A stretch of 64,000 nucleotides of DNA from Listeria sp. PSOL-1 (GTDB lineage: Bacteria > Bacillota > Bacilli > Lactobacillales > Listeriaceae), in NCBI RefSeq assembly GCF_902806445.1, contig NZ_LR760298.1:496001-560000 (forward strand), written 5' to 3'. Below are positions 54,752-63,319 of the stretch, piece by piece. The notes under the pieces were generated by a model that saw only the letters and a program-made list of their open reading frames with translations, was not told the origin of the DNA and ran no database searches. Position 1 is the stretch's first letter; the number at the start of each line of letters is the position of its first letter. The position numbers and the translations under genes were made by a program.

Positions 54752-55609
54752 ATGTTGAAAAAATTAACCAATAATCGATTTTATCGTTTTATTTCCGTTT
54801 TAATTAATCAAATTGGTAAAAATGACGTATCTGGCAATGCAGCTCAGCTAGCGTATTATATGCTATTTTCTATTTTTCCAATGTTATTAATTGCTGCGAC
54901 ATTGCTTGCGTACGTTAGTATTGATCGTGACTCTGTTTTTAATCTGATTCAAGAATTTGCACCCAAACAGATTCTTTCTTTTTTAGAAAACAATTTGGAT
55001 TCGTTGCTATCAAAACGAAATGGGGGATTGCTTTCTATCGGAATTATTGCTACACTTTGGTCCGCTTCAAATGGGATGAATGCTGTGATGAGAGCTTTAA
55101 ATAGCGCTTATGGTGTGACGGATCGGAGAAATTATTTTTTAAAACGTTTGCTTTCCATTGCGTTTACTGTTGCAATGATTGCAACGATCGGTGCGACATT
55201 ACTGCTACTTGTTTTTGGACAGCAGATTGGTTCCTTTGTGTTCAACCATTTGCACGGTTCAAAAGAGCTGTTAGATTTTTGGAATAATGTGCGTTGGATC
55301 ATTACATTAGTTGTTATCTTTGTTGTTTTTACATTTTTATATTGGGTAGCACCGGCAAGAAAGAGCCATTTAATCAGCATTTTTCCTGGAGCCATTTTTT
55401 CAACGATTGGCTGGTCACTTGTTTCGTTAGGCTTTTCTTTTTATGTTAATCATTTTAGTAACTATTCAGCAACTTATGGTAGTATTGGCGTCATTATCAT
55501 TTTAATGTTGTGGTTTTATTTAACAGGGATTATCTTGATGATTGGTGGCGAATTAAATGCCACGTTGGCACTTTTGAAAGTGAAAAAGCAAGCGGGGGAT
55601 ATCAATTAG
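54752..55609 (+). CDS. YihY/BrkB family membrane protein
   Basis: A 285-residue protein with six predicted helices. DVSGNAAQLAYYMLFSIFPMLLIAATLL, LWSASNGMNAVMRALNSAYG and the late YGSIGVIIILMLWFYLTGIILMIGGELNA match the YihY family. Members were once misnamed ribonuclease BN; a transport or envelope role is suspected. The ATG follows AAGGGAG. It converges on the deoxynucleoside kinase gene through a shared terminator. Confidence 0.9.
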   Translation: MLKKLTNNRFYRFISVLINQIGKNDVSGNAAQLAYYMLFSIFPMLLIAATLLAYVSIDRDSVFNLIQEFAPKQILSFLENNLDSLLSKRNGGLLSIGIIATLWSASNGMNAVMRALNSAYGVTDRRNYFLKRLLSIAFTVAMIATIGATLLLLVFGQQIGSFVFNHLHGSKELLDFWNNVRWIITLVVIFVVFTFLYWVAPARKSHLISIFPGAIFSTIGWSLVSLGFSFYVNHFSNYSATYGSIGVIIILMLWFYLTGIILMIGGELNATLALLKVKKQAGDIN

Positions 55610-55612
55610 GGA

Positions 55613-55657
55613 AGAGACAGGGACAGATGTGTGTTTCGAACATGTGGCCCAGTCTCT
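55613..55657. terminator. Bidirectional terminator between yihY and the kinase gene
   Basis: AGAGAC (55613-55618) pairs with GTCTCT (55652-55657), with further pairing GGG/CCC and ATGTG/CATGT inside. T or A runs flank both sides. It includes the stop codon of the kinase gene. Confidence 0.75.
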
Positions 55658-56291
55658 ATTTTTTATGAATAGTTCTAAGTTTTTCATGTACTAATTGCAG
55701 AACAAATTCACGATCGCTTTTTTTGTTAATATCAATTTTATCAATATCAATGACAAGCGTTTCACTTTTGTTATAGGAATTAAACCAATCATCATAGTGC
55801 GAATGCAGACGTTTATAATAACGGTATAGCCCAGGGTTAAGCTCAATTTGCTCATAAGACCGACCGCGAAGTTTAATACGATGTAAAACCGTTTCTAAAT
55901 CACCTCGTAAATAAATTAATAAATCAGGTGCTTTTTTAGGCATAAAATCAAGCTCTTCCATCATATTTTCCAATAAGTCGAGGTAAATATCCATTTCTGG
56001 CTTGGAAATATTACCTTCTTCATAGTTAATCTGCGTAAATAATGCATCTTCATAAATACTGCGATCTAGCACATTATTGGAATGAGCTAATGCTTGTTTA
56101 ATACTATTAAACCGTGTGTTTAAAAAATAAATCTGCAAAGCAAAAGCCCATCTTTTTGGTGCCTGATAAAACAACTCTAAAATTTGATTTTCTTGGATTT
56201 TTTCATAAAAAGCAGTAGAATTTAAATTTTTGGCAATCATTTCTGTATAGCTGCTTTTACCAGAACCAATCATTCCTGCAAGGACAATCAC
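55656..56291 (-). CDS. Deoxynucleoside kinase (dGK/dCK family)
   Basis: A 211-residue P-loop kinase for salvage of deoxynucleosides. Walker A is GMIGSGKSS near residues 6-14, DRSIYEDALF is the DRS motif, and LRGDLETVLHRIKLRGRSYEQ is the lid region. The GTG at 56291 is chosen because AGAGGAG lies 11 bases upstream and it gives the usual MIVLAG start. An upstream GTG at 56327 would add 12 residues with a weaker site. Confidence 0.88.
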   Translation of the reverse strand: MIVLAGMIGSGKSSYTEMIAKNLNSTAFYEKIQENQILELFYQAPKRWAFALQIYFLNTRFNSIKQALAHSNNVLDRSIYEDALFTQINYEEGNISKPEMDIYLDLLENMMEELDFMPKKAPDLLIYLRGDLETVLHRIKLRGRSYEQIELNPGLYRYYKRLHSHYDDWFNSYNKSETLVIDIDKIDINKKSDREFVLQLVHEKLRTIHKK

Positions 56292-56428
56292 GTTATTATC
56301 AACTCCTCTTATCAATGAAATCGGCACCTTTCTTATATATTAGCTACCCTATACCCTTTTTTAAAAAATTGATAACTGCCTGTCTATTTGTTAGTATAAG
56401 AAGGAATTGAAATGGAGGAGAAAGAATT

Positions 56429-57808
56429 TTGAATGAAGCAAAAGTAAAGCTTGGTCAAGAATTGCCAGTAACGATTAAGCGAATTGGAATTAATGGTGAG
56501 GGGATTGGCTATTTTAAAAAGACGATTGTATTTGTAAAAGGGGCATTGACAGGCGAAGAGGTAGTCGTTGAAGTCATCAAGGTAGCCTCCAATTATATTG
56601 TTGCTAAGTTAAAAAAAATCAAGCGTAAAGCAGTAGATAGAATGGTACCTCCTTGCCCGGTTTATGAGGCGTGTGGGGGTTGTCAGTTGCAGCATTTAAC
56701 TTATGAAGCACAGTTAGTGTTTAAGAAAGATCTTGTGAAGCAAGCGCTTGAAAGATATACTTCATTTGATTTAAGTAAAATGAAAATAAGAGATACGATT
56801 GGAATGGACGAACCATTTCGTTATCGCAATAAAAGTCAATTTCAAGTACGAAAAGATCATTTTAATCAAATAAATACCGGACTTTTCGGCGCTGAAAGTC
56901 ATGATTTAGTGCCAATTGAAGATTGCCTAGTTCAAGACGAGCGGACAATGAAGCTAAATAATACCGTGCGTGACTTGCTTAAAAAGTTTAAGGTTTCTAT
57001 TTATAATGAGCGAAAAGGAACAGGTATTGTTCGAACAATCGTTACAAGAGTTGGTGTTAAAACGAACGAAATGCAGCTTGTCTTGGTAACAAATGGAAGA
57101 GATTTTCCAAACATCAGTGAATTGATTAAAGAAGTTTGTTCTTTCCATCCAGAACTAGTTTCGATTGTGCAAAATATTAATACTAGCAAAACTTCACTCA
57201 TTTTTGGTGAAGAAACAAGACTACTATACGGAAAATCACATTTAACAGAAAAGCTAAATCAGCTTGTTTTTGACTTGTCTGCGCGTGCTTTCTTTCAGCT
57301 TAATCCTGTACAAACTGAAAAGCTTTATCAAGAAGTTCGTCATGCTTTCTCTTTTTCTGGGAACGAAAAATTAGTCGATGCTTATTGTGGAGTTGGGACG
57401 ATTGGCCTTGCGCTTTCGAATGAAGTAGCGGAGGTTCGCGGAATGGATGTTATTCCAGAAGCTATTTCTGATGCAAAAGAAAATGCGCGTAAAAATGGCG
57501 TTGATCATGTTCATTATGAAGTGGGACAAGCCGAAGAACTTTTTCCAAAGTGGATAAAAGAGGGATACGAACCGGATGCAGTTGTTGTAGATCCTCCTCG
57601 AACGGGCCTTGATGATGAACTTTTGCGAACGCTTCTTCGTGTGCGTCCAAAACAACTGGTTTATGTATCGTGTAACCCGGCTACTTTGGCAAAAGACTTA
57701 GCTGTGCTTGCTAAACGCTTTCGAATCCGTTACATTCAGCCAGTTGATATGTTTCCAATGACCAGTCATGTAGAATGTGTCGTGAGAATGCAGAGACGGA
57801 ATTATTAA
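56429..57808 (+). CDS. rlmCD: 23S rRNA (uracil-5-)-methyltransferase, RlmCD type
   Basis: A 459-residue RumA-family enzyme. A TRAM domain comes first, then cluster cysteines CPVYEACGGC (from about 76) and a fourth near 166. The SAM site is VDAYCGVGTIGL, then VVDPPRTGLDDEL and the catalytic VSCNPATLAKD (Cys about 414). A TTG start at 56429 sits eight bases from GGAGGAG and is convincing. Firmicute RlmCD methylates U747 and U1939 of 23S rRNA. The gene at 24323 is a paralogue; which of the two does which modification cannot be told from sequence alone, so the symbol is tentative. Confidence 0.8.
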   Translation: MNEAKVKLGQELPVTIKRIGINGEGIGYFKKTIVFVKGALTGEEVVVEVIKVASNYIVAKLKKIKRKAVDRMVPPCPVYEACGGCQLQHLTYEAQLVFKKDLVKQALERYTSFDLSKMKIRDTIGMDEPFRYRNKSQFQVRKDHFNQINTGLFGAESHDLVPIEDCLVQDERTMKLNNTVRDLLKKFKVSIYNERKGTGIVRTIVTRVGVKTNEMQLVLVTNGRDFPNISELIKEVCSFHPELVSIVQNINTSKTSLIFGEETRLLYGKSHLTEKLNQLVFDLSARAFFQLNPVQTEKLYQEVRHAFSFSGNEKLVDAYCGVGTIGLALSNEVAEVRGMDVIPEAISDAKENARKNGVDHVHYEVGQAEELFPKWIKEGYEPDAVVVDPPRTGLDDELLRTLLRVRPKQLVYVSCNPATLAKDLAVLAKRFRIRYIQPVDMFPMTSHVECVVRMQRRNY

Positions 57809-57824
57809 ATGCATTTTGATTGGC

Positions 57825-57872
57825 AAAAGGCATCTTCCTAAAGGGCTAACGCCAATTGAGATGCTTTTTTAA
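57825..57872 (+). terminator. Terminator after the RlmCD-type gene
   Basis: AAAAGGCATCT and AGATGCTTTT (57825-57835 with 57859-57868) pair with one bulge, and T residues follow. Confidence 0.7.
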
Positions 57873-57953
57873 AATCGATTCATCAAAATCAAGTAATCAA
57901 TCAACAGCAAGAACGACAGGGGTTAAAACGATATATGAGAACCTACGATAGCA

Positions 57954-57999
57954 AAAATGCTAAAGTTTTTCGATCATAATTGAAAAACTTTGGCATTTT
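57954..57999. terminator. Terminator of the symporter operon
   Basis: An 18-base stem (57954-57971 with 57982-57999) with one G-U pair, core AAAATGCTAAAG/CTTTGGCATTTT. It is flanked by a T run in one direction and an A run in the other, and serves convergent genes. Confidence 0.85.
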
Positions 58000-58026
58000 A
58001 TTCTTTTTTAAAATAGAAATTCTATT

Positions 58027-59472
58027 TCAAGCTACTTTTTTCCTTACAAACAAACTAATCAAAATACCCACGACTAAATTTATAATTAAAGGGATAAACC
58101 CAACATTAATATCGCTTAAATAATGTGGCAAATAGGGAAAAATCACGCTTGTCGTCAAATTATAATTACTAATCATCAGTGCAACAAAAATTCCTGACAG
58201 CATCCCGGCTATTGCCCCTTCCTTAGTGAGAAAGTTTTTCTTACTCAAACTAAAGAAAAGCGCTGGACAAAGCTGAACAATTAAGCTGTATCCAACTTGC
58301 AAAATCGCAGCAAGTGCACTTGATCCATGAAAAACGAGCAAACAAGAAATGATTCCAATAACCGGAATGAATAATTTAGATAGACGTGTTACATTCTGGT
58401 CAGATGTATTGCTTTTTATCCCATAAATGATATTTTTTGAAAGGAGAGTACTTGCTGTCATTAAAAGCATCGATCCCGGGACGAGTGCCGTTAGCATTCC
58501 AGCGGCACCGATGATCCCAACAAACCAAGGATCAAAAGACTGGATTGCAAGTTGTAAGAGTGCTAAATCGCTTTTTCCTTCAGCTAAATTAGGAACTTTG
58601 ATCACAGCCGTAAATCCAATAAAAATGACAAATAACAGCATCAATGTATAAATCGGGCTAATAATGGCATTTTTACGGAAAGTACGTGCGCTTTTTGCTG
58701 TGAATGTAGAAGCAAAAACTTGCGGCCACATATAAAAGCCAAGAACATAAAACAAAACGGTCGAAATAAACCAAGTCACCGTGTAACCTGTTTTAGGAAA
58801 AGTAAGCAATTCTGGTTTTAAGTATTCAACTTGCTTAAAAAGCTCATTATAACTTCCAAAATAATGAATGGGTAAATAAACGCCCATAAAAACAATCACT
58901 ATTAAAATCATAAAATCTTTCAAAACAGAAACCCAAGCAACCCCGCGGATTCCGGAAACAATCGAATAAATAATAATGGCGAGCACACCGATGATGACAG
59001 AAGCTTGATCAGGGATTTTCCCGTAAGAAGTAAGCGAAACAATGATAGCAAGCCCTTTTAATTGGATCACAATGATAGGAATGATGGCAATCACACCAGT
59101 AAGCGCAACTAAAACACCAAGAGCTTTACTTTGATATTTAGCTTCGAAAAAATCAGATTGGGAGACAAGTTTATGTTCATTTGCATATTGCCAAATAAGT
59201 GGTAATAAAAAATATGAAGTTACATAACTTAAAGCAATATACACCATCACGTAAACGGCTGAAACCCCATTTGAATAAGTCCAACCACTACCACCTAAGA
59301 AAGAAAATGTTGTGTAAACTTCACCAGCAGTTAATAAAAAAACAAAGACAGTATTAAAATTACGACCACCAACTGCCCAGTTTTCTAACGTCATTTGCTG
59401 TTTTTTACGAGCGCGAATACCAGTTATTACGGTTAGAATAAAAAAGAATGTAAGAATAATAAGTGCGATCAT
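58027..59472 (-). CDS. Sodium:solute symporter (PanF/YhjB-like)
   Basis: A 481-residue SSS-family transporter with about 13 predicted helices. NWAVGGRNFNTVFVFLLTAGEVYTTFSFLGGSGW and the helix following it mark the family's substrate and sodium-binding start. It resembles pantothenate or other carboxylate symporters. The GGAGGAGG ribosome site precedes the ATG. The start overlaps the end of the DUF3311 gene by four bases, the usual arrangement for this pair (compare YhjC-YhjB of B. subtilis). Confidence 0.87.
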   Translation of the reverse strand: MIALIILTFFFILTVITGIRARKKQQMTLENWAVGGRNFNTVFVFLLTAGEVYTTFSFLGGSGWTYSNGVSAVYVMVYIALSYVTSYFLLPLIWQYANEHKLVSQSDFFEAKYQSKALGVLVALTGVIAIIPIIVIQLKGLAIIVSLTSYGKIPDQASVIIGVLAIIIYSIVSGIRGVAWVSVLKDFMILIVIVFMGVYLPIHYFGSYNELFKQVEYLKPELLTFPKTGYTVTWFISTVLFYVLGFYMWPQVFASTFTAKSARTFRKNAIISPIYTLMLLFVIFIGFTAVIKVPNLAEGKSDLALLQLAIQSFDPWFVGIIGAAGMLTALVPGSMLLMTASTLLSKNIIYGIKSNTSDQNVTRLSKLFIPVIGIISCLLVFHGSSALAAILQVGYSLIVQLCPALFFSLSKKNFLTKEGAIAGMLSGIFVALMISNYNLTTSVIFPYLPHYLSDINVGFIPLIINLVVGILISLFVRKKVA

Positions 59473-59663
59473 AAATCATCCTCCTCCTTGTTTTTGGGAT
59501 CAAGATGATAGAGGATCCAGATCACTAAAAAAGAAAACAGAATGCCAAAACTTACCCAAAACAGCCCAAATGGAATCCCAAGAAGAAATGGATGAATACG
59601 ATTAGCAAATGGAATCCCAAGAAGAATAAATAAAAAGGGTAGAATAAGCAGTAATTTCCACAT
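59469..59663 (-). CDS. DUF3311 small membrane protein (YhjC-like)
   Basis: A 64-residue protein with two predicted helices and an acidic C-terminus (LDPKNKEEDDL). IPFANRIHPFLLGIPFGLFWVSFGILFSFLVIWILY is the DUF3311 pattern. Such proteins are almost always the first gene of a pair with an SSS symporter and are thought to be accessory subunits. It overlaps the symporter start by four bases. A terminator-like hairpin stands directly upstream. Confidence 0.87.
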   Translation of the reverse strand: MWKLLLILPFLFILLGIPFANRIHPFLLGIPFGLFWVSFGILFSFLVIWILYHLDPKNKEEDDL

Positions 59664-59683
59664 AAAAAATCCCCCGTTTCAAA

Positions 59684-59715
59684 GAAAAACTGCTTTTATC
59701 TTACAATAAAAGCAG
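59684..59715 (-). terminator. Leader terminator upstream of the DUF3311/symporter operon
   Basis: On the minus strand CTGCTTTTAT/ATAAAAGCAG (59715-59706 with 59699-59690) forms a perfect 10-base stem followed by TTTTT. It ends about 20 bases before the DUF3311 start. No minus-strand gene lies upstream, so it would sit in the operon's own leader. The rest of 59716-59940 shows only the vanZ promoter region. Confidence 0.5.
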
Positions 59716-59940
59716 CAAGTTGTCGATTTGTTTGTTATCTTGGTCAAATCGTTTTTAAAGCTGGATGGCGTTATGTAACAAATGGGTGGCTCTTTTACTG
59801 AACAAAATCAGAGTTTAGATTTAAGAATCCTTTCAAAAATGTAAGTTAAAACCCCATATATGTACTTTCATTTCGCTTACTGATCTGCTAAACTAGAAAT
59901 AACTATAGAAACGTATATTGGAAGGCGAGGGAACAGCATT

Positions 59941-60609
59941 TTGAAACTGAAAAAGCTAAAATATTTAGCCATTTGTCTTCCGGTTTTATACCTCGGTTAT
60001 GGATTAATGCTTGCTCTGCAATTTAGCAGTAAATCTGAGCTGATAAATTCATTTTCAAATGGACTTTTTTTATTTGTGATTACATTTTTATTGATTAAAT
60101 TTGCCAAATTAAAAAACGGGTTAGATTTTATTTGGTTCTCTGTCTTTATTTTGTATATTTTCATTTTACATCATTTAGTGACGTATCTCGCTGTTGGAAA
60201 TTTTGTAAATAGCACGTATACAGGAGCTTTTCATCTGCAAAAAGCGCTGATTAACTTAACGCCATTTACAACAATTGAACGTACATTTCACCAAACATTA
60301 CCAACCATGCCAACCATTGTTCAAATTATTGGAAATGCAGTGATGCTTGCGCCATTAGCGTTTTTCTTATTGTATTTTAAAATAATAAAAAGCGCTTGGC
60401 GTGCCTTTATTGTTGTGTTTTTTGTTTCTTGTGTCATTGAACTTATTCAGTTTGGTCAAACAACATTAATTACTGGCTTTAGTGGAATGGCCCTGCCACA
60501 AGAGCGTTCGACAGATATTGATGATGTTATTTTAAATACACTTAGTGGTGGTTTAGGGGTTATATTTTTTTATTTATTTCCATCGTTTAGAAAACGAATC
60601 AAGAAGTGA
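59941..60609 (+). CDS. VanZ-like membrane protein
   Basis: A 222-residue protein with five predicted helices. The C-terminal half has the VanZ-like pattern: NAVMLAPLAFFLLY, SCVIELIQFGQTTLITGFSG, RSTDIDDVILNTLSGGLG. VanZ homologues affect resistance to glycopeptides and lipopeptides in some species. It starts at a TTG behind GGAAGGCGAGGG, since no ATG is well placed. It lies 53 bases before mprF and is probably cotranscribed with it; in L. monocytogenes a gene in this place belongs to the VirR regulon. Confidence 0.8.
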   Translation: MKLKKLKYLAICLPVLYLGYGLMLALQFSSKSELINSFSNGLFLFVITFLLIKFAKLKNGLDFIWFSVFILYIFILHHLVTYLAVGNFVNSTYTGAFHLQKALINLTPFTTIERTFHQTLPTMPTIVQIIGNAVMLAPLAFFLLYFKIIKSAWRAFIVVFFVSCVIELIQFGQTTLITGFSGMALPQERSTDIDDVILNTLSGGLGVIFFYLFPSFRKRIKK

Positions 60610-60662
60610 TCAATAGATAGGCTTTGGGGAAAGCTATATTTGTGTACAAAGGAGCAGAAGAG

Positions 60663-63251
60663 ATGAAAGAAAAGTTACTACAAGCTTATAGTTGGTTCCA
60701 AAAAAATGGCAAACTCGTAAAAATTAGTTTTGTTTCCCTTGTTGCGATTTTTGTTGTATATCAATTTATTAAAATTGCAACGGATATTGATTATAAAAAA
60801 TTACAAGAAAATATGACAAATCAAAGCCCGGAATCGATCCTACTTATGATCGTAGTTGGGTTTATTGCTGTAACGCCTATGTTGATCTATGATTTTGTAA
60901 TTGTAAGGCTTTTACCAGGAAAGTTTTCAAAACTGCACGTGGTTTCATCTGGATGGATTACAAATACATTTACGAATATTGGTGGTTTTGGCGGTGTTCT
61001 TGGGGCCTCATTTCGCGCTAGTTTTTATGGAAAAGGGGCTTCAAACAAGGAAATTTTGCTTGCAATCTCGAAAATTGCTTTATTTTTAATTTCTGGGTTA
61101 TCGATTTATTGCTTAATCGCATTAGCGACTTTGCCGATTCCTGGTTTTGCTGGTCATTTTAAAGTTTACTGGCCGTGGCTACTTGGTGGAGGGCTTTATT
61201 TTCCAATTTTATTTTTTGTTACAAAATGGAAAAGTAAGGCGCTATTTGAAGATCTCCCTTTAAAACGTGAAGCGACATTGGTTGGGACTTCACTTCTTGA
61301 ATGGGGTTTTGCTTTTGGCTGTTTTGTGATTATTGGGATGCTATTAAATGAGCCAGTTGATCCATTAAAAATATTTCCACTCTTTGTAGCTGCTTCGATT
61401 GCCGGGATTGCAACACTTGTCCCAGGGGGCGTCGGTGCTTTTGATTTATTTATGATTAATGGGCTTAGTTATTTAGGGGTATCTAGTGAATTAGCCATTG
61501 CGTGGCTATTGTTTTATCGCATTTTTTACTATATTCTTCCTTTCTTAGCAGGTCTTCTTTTCTTTGTTCAAAAAGCAGGAAAGCGATTCAATGATTATTT
61601 AGAAGGATTGCCGCTTTTATTTTTACAAAAACTAGCCCATCAATTTTTGGTGTTATTTGTTTATTTTAGTGGCTTGATGTTGATTTTAACCTCTGTGCTT
61701 CCGTTTGTTATTTATCATGTTCCATTTTTATATAAATTAATGCCTTTTACCTTTTTATTTATTTCGCAAGTGACAAATGTTGCGTTTGGTTTCTTATTGC
61801 TTGGTCTTGGGCGGGGAATTGAGAGCAAGACGAAAAAAGCTTATGTTACGACAGTTATTGTTTTAGGATGTGCCATTTTTAATACATTAACTCGTGTGTT
61901 TTCAATCAAGCAAGCTATCTTTTTAGGGATTGTGTTATTATGTGTTGTTTTAGCACGAAAAGAATTTTATCGTGAAAAATTGGTTTATACATGGAGTAAA
62001 ATTATTATTGATGCACTTATTTTTCTAGTTTGTACAGTAGGTTACGTTATTATTGGAATTTATAATTCGCCTAGTATCCCGCATAAAAAAAGAATTCCTG
62101 AATATTTAGCGATTGTGTCTGAGCATATTTGGATTACTGGTTTTATTGGGATTATTATTGCTGTTATTTGTTTAGTGGCTATTTATCTTTACCTTTCCTC
62201 ATCGAATAAAAAACTTGGCTCACCATTCGATGAAGTTCGTGTCAGGGAGCATCTTGCCAAATGGGGTGGCAATGAAGTGAGCCATACCATCTTTTTACGC
62301 GATAAATTATTATTTTGGGGGCAAGATGGCAATGTTTTATTTGCCTTTCGTCTAATTGCCGATAAAATGGTGATTATGGGTGAGCCGATAGGAGATTTAT
62401 CAAGACAAGAAGAAGCTATCTATGAAGTTTTAGAAACGGCTGATAAGTTTGGTTATCGTCCTGTTTTTTATGAGGTTAAAGGTGGGATGTTGCCTTATTT
62501 ACATGAACTTGGTTTTGACTTTATCAAGCTTGGAGAAGAAGGTTATGTGGATATAACAAACTTTACACTCTCAGGCAAAAAGAAAAAGGGCGAACGAGCC
62601 TTAATGAATCGCTTAGAACGAGAAGAATATTCTTTTGAAATTGTTAAACCGCCTTTTAGCGTAGAAGAGTGGAAACGACTTCACCAAATCTCAGATGAGT
62701 GGCTTGACGGAAGAACAGAGAAGGGTTTTTCACTAGGTTTTTTCGATCGTTACTATTTAGAACAAGCAGAAATGGCTATTGTTAAAGACAGCAATGGAAA
62801 AATTGTTGCTTTTGCTTCGATTATGCCAGCATATAATGAGAAAGAAACATCGATTGATTTGATGAGATATGGTCAAGACGCTCCTTCTGGGATCATGGAC
62901 TTCTTATTCATTAAATTATTTGAGCAAGCTAAAGAACAAGGCTATCAAGAATTTAATATCGGGATGGCCCCACTAGCAAATGTTGGCGAATCTAAGTATG
63001 CTTTCTTAGGCGAACGTCTTGCTGGACTTGTATACCGCTATAGCCAAGGATTTTATGGTTTTCAAGGCTTAAGAAAATACAAAGATAAATATACCACTAA
63101 ATGGGTACAAAAATTTGTTGCTTATCGTAAACGGAGTTCGATTGCTTTTACAATGATCCAATTGATGCTTTTAGTTGGTAAGAAACGCCCTTTACCTAAA
63201 CAACAATTGCTATTTGAAATACCGCTTTCTGAAAAAGAAAAGGTAGAGTAA
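60663..63251 (+). CDS. mprF: Lysyl-phosphatidylglycerol synthase/flippase
   Basis: An 862-residue MprF. The N-terminal flippase part has about 13 helices (to about 520), including NTFTNIGGFGGVLGASFRAS and IATLVPGGVGAFDLFM. The cytosolic synthase part (about 530-862) has the GNAT-like DUF2156 fold, with LSGKKKKGERALMNRLEREE and LANVGESKYAFLGERLAGLVYRYSQGFYGFQGLRKYKDKY. It adds lysine from Lys-tRNA to phosphatidylglycerol and flips it, lowering surface charge. ATG 60663 follows AAAGGAGC; an ATG 13 codons upstream lacks a site. Confidence 0.95.
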   Translation: MKEKLLQAYSWFQKNGKLVKISFVSLVAIFVVYQFIKIATDIDYKKLQENMTNQSPESILLMIVVGFIAVTPMLIYDFVIVRLLPGKFSKLHVVSSGWITNTFTNIGGFGGVLGASFRASFYGKGASNKEILLAISKIALFLISGLSIYCLIALATLPIPGFAGHFKVYWPWLLGGGLYFPILFFVTKWKSKALFEDLPLKREATLVGTSLLEWGFAFGCFVIIGMLLNEPVDPLKIFPLFVAASIAGIATLVPGGVGAFDLFMINGLSYLGVSSELAIAWLLFYRIFYYILPFLAGLLFFVQKAGKRFNDYLEGLPLLFLQKLAHQFLVLFVYFSGLMLILTSVLPFVIYHVPFLYKLMPFTFLFISQVTNVAFGFLLLGLGRGIESKTKKAYVTTVIVLGCAIFNTLTRVFSIKQAIFLGIVLLCVVLARKEFYREKLVYTWSKIIIDALIFLVCTVGYVIIGIYNSPSIPHKKRIPEYLAIVSEHIWITGFIGIIIAVICLVAIYLYLSSSNKKLGSPFDEVRVREHLAKWGGNEVSHTIFLRDKLLFWGQDGNVLFAFRLIADKMVIMGEPIGDLSRQEEAIYEVLETADKFGYRPVFYEVKGGMLPYLHELGFDFIKLGEEGYVDITNFTLSGKKKKGERALMNRLEREEYSFEIVKPPFSVEEWKRLHQISDEWLDGRTEKGFSLGFFDRYYLEQAEMAIVKDSNGKIVAFASIMPAYNEKETSIDLMRYGQDAPSGIMDFLFIKLFEQAKEQGYQEFNIGMAPLANVGESKYAFLGERLAGLVYRYSQGFYGFQGLRKYKDKYTTKWVQKFVAYRKRSSIAFTMIQLMLLVGKKRPLPKQQLLFEIPLSEKEKVE

Positions 63252-63263
63252 TTAAACTAAATT

Positions 63264-63319
63264 GGGACATAAATGGAATAAAACGAGCGCTCTTCGCCGA
63301 TTTATTCCATTTATGTCCC
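63264..63319. terminator. Bidirectional terminator, repeat-family copy D
   Basis: A perfect 19-base stem GGGACATAAATGGAATAAA (63264-63282) with its complement at 63301-63319, and an 18-base loop. It separates convergent mprF and the epimerase gene. The right arm CGCCGATTTATTCCATTTATG resembles GTCGTCGATTTATTTCG of copy C. Confidence 0.85.
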
